Assembly (NCBI GenBank): GCA_027492795.1
Contig: JAPUEB010000023.1
Coordinates: 17,884 to 81,883 of the forward strand
DNA from: Chryseobacterium sp.
GTDB taxonomy: Bacteria; Bacteroidota; Bacteroidia; Flavobacteriales; Weeksellaceae
Reading direction: 5' to 3'
DNA length: 64,000 nucleotides
Part shown: one piece after another, positions 58,638-64,000 of the stretch
Layout of the letters: every line of letters starts with the position of its first letter
Numbering within the stretch: the first letter of the stretch is position 1
Made by a program: the position numbers and the translations under genes
The notes under the pieces: model-generated
What the model was told of the DNA's origin: nothing
What the model saw: only the letters and a program-made list of their open reading frames with translations
Databases searched by the model: none

Positions 58638-59816
58638 ATGCTGAAAAGAGTAGTACTATTAGTTGGTTTTCTATCCACTTTTTCACTGAATTATGCGCAG
58701 CACGAAACGCATAGCACAACAACGGTTACAGAACACACCGAAACTGTTGCAGTAGAAACAAAAACCGCTGAAAATCACGCTGCACCTGCACTTACGGAGC
58801 AACAAAAAATTCAGAAAGAAAACAAGCAGTTTATCGACCATCACTTGTTGGATGCGCACAGTTTTGATATTATGAAGTTGAAAGACGGCAGTCACGTTGG
58901 ATTTCCGCTTCCTGTAATCTTCTATGACGCTGCAAATGGTCTTCATACCATGATGAGTTCGGCGTTTCACCACGGAAAAGAAGCGACAGACGCTCACGGT
59001 AATCACTACAATTTTATTGAAAGCAAAGGTCAACATTACGCATTATATCACGAAAAAATCGTAAAAACAGACGCAAACGGAACCATTAACCTTAGTAAAA
59101 AAGGGTTTGTGGAGAATGAAAAAGTCTGGGATTTCTCTATTACGAAAAGTGTATTGATGGTTTTGGTAACGTCATTAATCATGTTCTTGATTTTTGGTAA
59201 AATGGCGAGAAATTATAAAAAATCTCCAATTCCTACAGGTGCTGGAAGAATTTTTGAACCATTGGTAGTTTTCATTCGTGATGAAATTGCAAAACCAAAC
59301 ATTGGACCTAAATACGGAAAATACATGAGTTATCTTTTAACAGTATTTTTCTTCATTTTAATCTTAAATGTTTTTGGATTAATGCCTTTCGGTATCAACG
59401 TTACGGGTAACATTGCAATTACAGCAGCATTAGCGTTGGTAACTTTTGTACTTACGCAATTTACAGCAAACAAACATTACTGGAAACATATTTTCTGGAT
59501 GCCGGGAGTTCCTGTACCAATGAAATTTATTATGGCAATTATTGAAGTTTTAGGACTTTTCATTAAGCCATTTTCATTGCTTGTCCGTCTTTTTGCGAAC
59601 ATGACAGCGGGACACATTGTAGTAATGACGCTCATCAGTTTAATTTATCTTTACAAAAACTGGATTGCAGGTTCATTATTCCCGCTTTTAACTTTAGTAT
59701 TATATTTTATTGAAATATTGGTTGCTTTCCTTCAAGCGTATATCTTTACAATGCTTTCCGCAGTATATTTCGGAATGGCAAATGAAGAACACCACGAAGA
59801 AGCAGCACACCATTAA
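58638..59816 (+). CDS. atpB: ATP synthase F0 subunit a with N-terminal extension
   Basis: 392 residues against ~230-290 in proteobacteria. Cleavable-looking signal (1-20), a ~150-residue His/Thr-rich extracytoplasmic region, then the usual 5-6 TM core with PVPMKFIMAIIEVLGLFIKPFSL and the essential arginine in LLVRLFANMTAGH; C-terminus HHEEAAHH. Such N-terminal regions are typical of Bacteroidota subunit a. It forms the proton half-channels with the c ring. Confidence 0.94.
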   Translation: MLKRVVLLVGFLSTFSLNYAQHETHSTTTVTEHTETVAVETKTAENHAAPALTEQQKIQKENKQFIDHHLLDAHSFDIMKLKDGSHVGFPLPVIFYDAANGLHTMMSSAFHHGKEATDAHGNHYNFIESKGQHYALYHEKIVKTDANGTINLSKKGFVENEKVWDFSITKSVLMVLVTSLIMFLIFGKMARNYKKSPIPTGAGRIFEPLVVFIRDEIAKPNIGPKYGKYMSYLLTVFFFILILNVFGLMPFGINVTGNIAITAALALVTFVLTQFTANKHYWKHIFWMPGVPVPMKFIMAIIEVLGLFIKPFSLLVRLFANMTAGHIVVMTLISLIYLYKNWIAGSLFPLLTLVLYFIEILVAFLQAYIFTMLSAVYFGMANEEHHEEAAHH

Positions 59817-59939
59817 TAAAATAAATGATAAATGATAAGTGATGAATGATTCATTTATCACAAATAAAAAAATAATTTTGAATTTTGAATTCGGAATTTT
59901 GAATAATAACAAGAAACTAATTTTTTAAATTTTTATATT
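59817..59939. repeat. Family D-like and GAATTTTGAATT repeats between atpB and atpE
   Basis: ATGATAAATGATAAGTGATG (59823-59842) and GAATTTTGAATTCGGAATTT. Confidence 0.6.
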
Positions 59940-60140
59940 ATGAACATGCCAAGAATTATCGGAGCGGGTTTAATCGTAATTGGAGCAGGTATCGGTATCG
60001 GAAAAATCGGTGCTGCTGCTTTAGAAGGTATGGCTCGTCAGCCGGAACAATTTGGTAAACTTCAAACTGCGATGCTTATCGCTGCAGCACTTGTAGAAGG
60101 TCTTGCTTTCGCAGCGTTGTTCGCAACTTCTGAAGGGTAA
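59940..60140 (+). CDS. atpE: ATP synthase F0 subunit c
   Basis: 66 residues, two helices. Glycine-rich GAGIGIGKIGAAALEGMARQPEQ loop and ion carboxylate E53 in LVEGLAF; without the Q/ES/T ligands of Na+ c subunits, it is read as H+-specific. Confidence 0.95.
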   Translation: MNMPRIIGAGLIVIGAGIGIGKIGAAALEGMARQPEQFGKLQTAMLIAAALVEGLAFAALFATSEG

Positions 60141-60236
60141 CCAACGGTAAAACAATCATTTGCCGGCAACGGTTGGTTACGGCAAATGATTTTATTTAAA
60201 AAATTCAATTTTAACTAAATATAATTTCAGTTCTAT

Positions 60237-60737
60237 ATGGAAAATCTTTTAGAACAATTTTCATCAGGTTTATTTATTATCCAGTCTCTTATTTTCTTAC
60301 TGGTAGTTTTTCTTTTAGGAAAATTTGCTTGGAAACCAATTTTAGGAGCAATTAACGAAAGAGAAGTATCTATTCAAGATGCTCTTAATCAAGCGCAATT
60401 GGCGAGAGATGAAATGAAAAATCTTAAGGCAGAAAACGAGCACATCATTCGCGAAGCAAAAATCGAGAGAGATGCGATTTTGAAGGAAGCCAGAGAAATA
60501 AAGGATAAAATTGTAACCGAAGCAAAAGATGTTGCAAAAGTAGAAGGCGATAAGATGATTGAAAACGCAAGACAGTCTATCCAAGCGGAAAAAACTGCAG
60601 CAATGGCAGACATCAAAAACCAAATCGGTGCACTATCTGTAAACATTGCAGAAAACATCCTGAAGCAAAAACTGGATAACAGCGAAGCGCACAACACTTT
60701 GGTTGAAAATTATTTAAACAAATCTAATCTGAACTAA
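60237..60737 (+). CDS. atpF: ATP synthase F0 subunit b
   Basis: 166 residues: one TM (13-32, FIIQSLIFLLVVFLLGKFAW), then a long charged coiled coil to the end. Peripheral stalk. It ends 2 nt before atpH. Confidence 0.95.
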   Translation: MENLLEQFSSGLFIIQSLIFLLVVFLLGKFAWKPILGAINEREVSIQDALNQAQLARDEMKNLKAENEHIIREAKIERDAILKEAREIKDKIVTEAKDVAKVEGDKMIENARQSIQAEKTAAMADIKNQIGALSVNIAENILKQKLDNSEAHNTLVENYLNKSNLN

Positions 60738-60739
60738 TA

Positions 60740-61279
60740 ATGCTTACATCTAAAGTAGCAAAAAGATACGCACAGGGATTGTTGGATTTCACGCAGGAAA
60801 CCGGCAATACACAGACGGTTTTTGGTGAAATGAAAGACGTGGTGAAGATTATGAATGAAAGTAGAGATTTAAACGCTTTCTTCGCAACACCTTTCATCGA
60901 TTCTAAAAAGAAAATCGCCAGTGCTTCTGAAATTTTTAAAAGTTTTTCTCCTGTTTCTCAGAATATGATTACTTTGATTATCAGACAGGGAAGAGAAACT
61001 GAAATGAAAAATATCGCACAGGAATTCATCAACAAAGTTGAAGATTTGCAGGGAATTCAAAGATTGACTTTGACTTCGGCTTCCGCACTTTCTCAACAAA
61101 ATGTAAATGATATTCTAAAAACTTCAGGTTTGGTAAAAGAAGGAACTAATTTCGACCTTCAAACCAATATCAATCCTGAGATTTTAGGAGGCTATATTTT
61201 AAGAGTGGGTGACCAGCAAATTGATGCATCCGTGAAAACGAAATTGAACAAACTAAGAAAAGATTTTCAGTTAAATTAA
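60740..61279 (+). CDS. atpH: ATP synthase F1 subunit delta
   Basis: 179 residues. KVAKRYAQGLLDFTQETGN start and GGYILRVGDQQIDASVKTKLNKL end, typical of delta/OSCP. It joins the peripheral stalk to F1 and is 16 nt from atpA. Confidence 0.96.
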   Translation: MLTSKVAKRYAQGLLDFTQETGNTQTVFGEMKDVVKIMNESRDLNAFFATPFIDSKKKIASASEIFKSFSPVSQNMITLIIRQGRETEMKNIAQEFINKVEDLQGIQRLTLTSASALSQQNVNDILKTSGLVKEGTNFDLQTNINPEILGGYILRVGDQQIDASVKTKLNKLRKDFQLN

Positions 61280-61295
61280 GAAAAATAACCCATAA

Positions 61296-62873
61296 ATGGC
61301 AGCAATAAATCCGGCAGAAGTATCAGCGATACTGAAGCAACAATTAGCAAATTTTGATACCCAATCCAATGTTGAAGAAGTAGGAACAGTACTTCAAATT
61401 GGTGACGGTATTGCACGTGTTTACGGTTTAGAAAATGTACAGTACGGAGAATTGGTAAGATTTCAATCCGGTATCGAAGGAATTGTACTAAACCTTGAAG
61501 AAGATAACGTAGGTGTTGCACTTCTTGGTGAATCTAAATTGGTAAAAGAAGGCGATACTGTAAACAGAACCGAAAGAATTTCGTCTATCAAAGTAGGTGA
61601 AGGAATGTTGGGAAGAGTAGTGGACACACTAGGAAATCCAATCGACGGTAAAGGTCCAATTTCCGGAGAACTTTACGAAATGCCACTTGAAAGAAAAGCA
61701 CCGGGTGTAATTTTCAGACAGCCTGTAAATGAGCCTTTGCAAACAGGTATCGTTGCAATTGACTCCATGATTCCAATCGGAAGAGGACAAAGAGAGTTGA
61801 TCATTGGTGACCGTCAAACTGGAAAAACCACTGTTGCGATTGACACCATTTTGAACCAAAAAGAATTCTATGATGCAGGAAAACCTGTATTCTGTATATA
61901 TGTAGCAATCGGACAGAAAGGTTCTACCGTTGCACAAATTGTAAAAACTTTGGAAGACAAAGGAGCAATGGCGTACACAGTAATTGTGGCTGCAAATGCT
62001 TCAGACCCTTCTCCAATGCAGGTTTACGCACCAATGGCGGGAGCAGCAATCGGAGAGTTCTTCCGTGACACAGGTCGTCCTGCTTTGATTATTTATGATG
62101 ATTTATCAAAACAAGCGGTGGCTTACCGTGAACTTTCATTGCTTTTAAGAAGACCTCCAGGTCGTGAAGCATATCCTGGTGACGTTTTCTACCTTCACTC
62201 AAGACTTTTGGAAAGAGCAGCGAAAGTAATTGCTGATGACACTATTGCAGCACAAATGAACGATTTGCCAGATTCTTTGAGACCAATGGTTAAAGGTGGC
62301 GGTTCATTGACGGCACTTCCAATTATCGAAACTCAAGCAGGTGACGTTTCTGCATATATTCCAACCAACGTAATTTCCATTACAGACGGACAGATTTTCT
62401 TGGAATCTGATTTATTCAACTCCGGGGTTCGTCCTGCGATTAACGTAGGTATCTCTGTATCTCGTGTTGGTGGTAATGCACAAATTAAATCAATGAAAAA
62501 AGTTTCCGGTACGTTGAAACTAGACCAAGCGCAATACAAAGAATTGGAAGCGTTTGCGAAATTTGGTTCCGACCTTGATGCTGCTACACTTTCGGTAATT
62601 TCTAAAGGTGAGAAAAACGTGGAAATCTTGAAGCAACCTGTAAACTCTCCGCTTCCGGTAGAAAATCAGGTAGCAATGGTTTATGCAGGTACTGAAAATC
62701 TTTTGAGAAACGTTCCTGTAAGAAAAGTGAAGGAGTTTATGAAAGAATACACAGAATTCTTGAAAACAAAACATCCTGAAACAATGGCGGCTATCAAAAC
62801 AGGTAAAATCGACAACGAAATTACCGACGTTCTGAAAGCAGCAGCAGCAGATTTAGCAGGGAAATACAACTAA
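61296..62873 (+). CDS. atpA: ATP synthase F1 subunit alpha
   Basis: 525 residues. N-terminal barrel (~25-95), P-loop [15 protein letters not shown], and [30 protein letters not shown], with [35 protein letters not shown]. The standard noncatalytic nucleotide-binding subunit. Confidence 0.98.
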   Translation: MAAINPAEVSAILKQQLANFDTQSNVEEVGTVLQIGDGIARVYGLENVQYGELVRFQSGIEGIVLNLEEDNVGVALLGESKLVKEGDTVNRTERISSIKVGEGMLGRVVDTLGNPIDGKGPISGELYEMPLERKAPGVIFRQPVNEPLQTGIVAIDSMIPIGRGQRELIIGDRQTGKTTVAIDTILNQKEFYDAGKPVFCIYVAIGQKGSTVAQIVKTLEDKGAMAYTVIVAANASDPSPMQVYAPMAGAAIGEFFRDTGRPALIIYDDLSKQAVAYRELSLLLRRPPGREAYPGDVFYLHSRLLERAAKVIADDTIAAQMNDLPDSLRPMVKGGGSLTALPIIETQAGDVSAYIPTNVISITDGQIFLESDLFNSGVRPAINVGISVSRVGGNAQIKSMKKVSGTLKLDQAQYKELEAFAKFGSDLDAATLSVISKGEKNVEILKQPVNSPLPVENQVAMVYAGTENLLRNVPVRKVKEFMKEYTEFLKTKHPETMAAIKTGKIDNEITDVLKAAAADLAGKYN

Positions 62874-62879
62874 AAACAT

Positions 62880-62938
62880 TCAATATTCAACATTCAGAAT
62901 TCAAAATTTTGAATGTTGAATTTTAAATTTTGAATCCA
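62880..62938. repeat. Palindromic repeat between atpA and atpG
   Basis: Perfect 16-bp palindrome ATTCAAAATTTTGAAT (62899-62914) nested in TTCAACATTC/GAATGTTGAA arms (62887-62920). Confidence 0.8.
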
Positions 62939-62942
62939 TAGA

Positions 62943-63800
62943 ATGGCAAATTTAAAGGAAATACGCGGAAGGATTACTTCGATCAGTTCTACAATGCAGA
63001 TTACCAGTGCAATGAAAATGGTGGCTGCTGCAAAACTGAAAAAAGCACAAGATGCTATTGTAATGCTTCGCCCATATTCTGAAAAACTGACCGAACTTAT
63101 AGAAAATGTAAGCGCAGGCGCAGATTTGGAAGAAGTTTCAACTTATACCGCTGAAAGAGAAATCAAAAGAGTTCTTCATATCGTAGTAACTTCTAACAGA
63201 GGACTTGCAGGTGCATTCAACTCTTCTGTCGTGAAAGAATTGAATCATCAGTTGGCAAAAACTTCTCAGGAAGTTGAGATTTTGGCAGTTGGTAAAAAGG
63301 CTTTTGATGCGGTGAGAAGAAGCAGAACGGTTTACGATAACCAAAGTGCGGTTTTCGACCACTTGAATTTCGATAAAGTTTCCAATTTCACGGAGCAAGT
63401 GATGAAGGATTATAGAGAAGGTAAATTTGATAAAGTTTACGTGATTTATAACAAATTCATCAACGCTGCAACGCAAGAAGTAAAAACGGAACAAGTGCTT
63501 CCTATCGCAATGCCGGAGAAAAAAGCAGGTGTAAACGTTGATTACCTTTTTGAACCAAGCAGTAGAGAAATTTTGGAAAATTTAATTCCAAAATCTATTA
63601 AAACTCAAGTTTATAAAGCAATTTTAGATTCTGTAGCATCAGAACACGGTGCAAGGATGACGGCGATGCACAAAGCAACGGATAACGCACAAGCATTGAA
63701 AAACGAATTGGTTATCAACTACAACAAAGCACGTCAAGCCGCAATTACAGGAGAAATCTTGGAAATTGTTTCCGGAGCAGAAGCGTTGAAAGGAAAATAA
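62943..63800 (+). CDS. atpG: ATP synthase F1 subunit gamma
   Basis: 285 residues. N-terminal helix EIRGRITSISSTMQITSAMKMVAAAKLKKA-like (residues 5-35), VTSNRGLAGAFN, and C-terminal helix YNKARQAAITGEILEIVSGAEAL. The central stalk. atpD and atpC do not follow; a terminator does, so beta and epsilon must be encoded elsewhere. Confidence 0.97.
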   Translation: MANLKEIRGRITSISSTMQITSAMKMVAAAKLKKAQDAIVMLRPYSEKLTELIENVSAGADLEEVSTYTAEREIKRVLHIVVTSNRGLAGAFNSSVVKELNHQLAKTSQEVEILAVGKKAFDAVRRSRTVYDNQSAVFDHLNFDKVSNFTEQVMKDYREGKFDKVYVIYNKFINAATQEVKTEQVLPIAMPEKKAGVNVDYLFEPSSREILENLIPKSIKTQVYKAILDSVASEHGARMTAMHKATDNAQALKNELVINYNKARQAAITGEILEIVSGAEALKGK

Positions 63801-63863
63801 ATTTCTTTGAAATAATGGCTAAAGTTTAAATATTATACAAACTTTAGTACCAATATCAAAGCA

Positions 63864-63890
63864 CCGTTTTTTAGCGGTGTTTTTTTATGC
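63864..63890 (+). terminator. Terminator of the atp operon
   Basis: CACCG / CGGTG stem with an AT loop, then seven T. Confidence 0.8.
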
Positions 63891-63985
63891 TTTTTTGGAA
63901 TCAAATTATTATTAAATTTGTTCTTCATAAAATTTCGTTTTTGTTTAATATAGTTAAATCATTATAATTTGTCATATATTTTTTG

Positions 63986-63999
63986 TATCTTTGAGTATG
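63986..63999 (+). promoter_or_regulatory. -7 box and possible start codon at the window end
   Basis: TATCTTTG (63986-63993) and ATG at 63997, 3 nt later; no gene can be read because the window ends. No -33 element at normal distance. Confidence 0.35.
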
Positions 64000-64000
64000 A

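Overview
The window is from a low-GC member of the Bacteroidota, most likely class Flavobacteriia and close to the Chryseobacterium/Kaistella group. The evidence is C-terminal type IX secretion (T9SS) sorting domains, a PorX regulator, an LpxC-FabZ fusion, DUF4153 and PorT-like outer-membrane proteins, -7 promoter boxes of the form TAnnTTTG, weak or absent Shine-Dalgarno sites, and an ATP synthase operon without atpD/atpC. It reads as ordinary chromosome: no rRNA, tRNA, CRISPR array, transposase or prophage was seen.

Layout. 0-4 kb: 3' end of a T9SS-secreted lamin-tail protein, a MATE exporter, a sigma-54 activator-like regulator without a DNA-binding domain, and a YggS-type PLP protein. 4-6.7 kb: a compact module (small protein, 7-TM protein, HisKA_3 kinase, LuxR-type regulator) bracketed by two copies of one promoter/operator; the second copy drives only a very short terminator-ended transcript. 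6.7-10.1 kb: arsenic resistance cluster arsR, arsM-like, arsC-like, acr3. 10.1-15.5 kb: sirtuin, small proteins, a copper P-type ATPase loaded with repeat-derived insertions, a thioesterase and a DUF6157-like protein. 15.5-21.2 kb: T9SS beta-helix protein, aldo/keto reductase, DUF4153 protein, BlaI-like regulator, PAP2 phosphatase. 21.5-24.4 kb: pyruvate dehydrogenase E1-alpha and E2. 24.4-28.6 kb: LolD-like ATPase, L,D-transpeptidase-like protein, RadC, FemAB/GNAT-like protein, a conserved membrane protein and soluble pyrophosphatase. 28.8-31.7 kb: membrane pyrophosphatase fused to an OmpA domain. 31.8-38.8 kb: rplS, 3-oxoacid CoA-transferase subunits, exonuclease III, porX, an HD phosphohydrolase. 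38.8-45.4 kb: lipid A operon lpxD-lpxC/fabZ-lpxA, efp, a second lpxD-like gene, sucD and a PorT-like protein. 45.4-53.9 kb: HxlR regulator, beta-ketoadipyl-CoA-type thiolase, MBL hydrolase, SRPBCC protein, Dyp peroxidase, a second 2-oxoacid dehydrogenase E2, SAM hydrolase, PhoH. 54-56 kb: three outer-membrane beta-barrel proteins. 56.1-63.8 kb: ffh and atpZ-atpI-atpBEFHAG.

A theme runs through the window: several families of short dispersed repeats fill the intergenic gaps, and recognisable copies also lie in frame inside coding sequence, always in linkers or surface loops (copper ATPase, both E2 subunits). Family A has core GTCATTGCGAGGAACGAAGC, with a variant GTCATnCTGAGCGAAGTCGAAG; B is GATTTGAAATTTGAG; C is CAAACTCTCAAACTCTC; D is TGATGAGTGATGAG; E is the palindrome TGCCACGAATGCACG; F is ACCACAAAAGTCACAAAAG; G is AAGTCCGAAGTCCG; I is CTCCTTTGGAGAGG. 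As a result unrelated proteins share peptides such as VIASEAKQS that reflect the repeats, not common ancestry.

Most genes are housekeeping and recognised with confidence. The items most likely to be new are the duplicated operator/promoter around the two-component module with its orphan short transcript, the in-frame repeat insertions, the pyrophosphatase-OmpA fusion with a cysteine-rich linker, and several apparently leaderless promoters.
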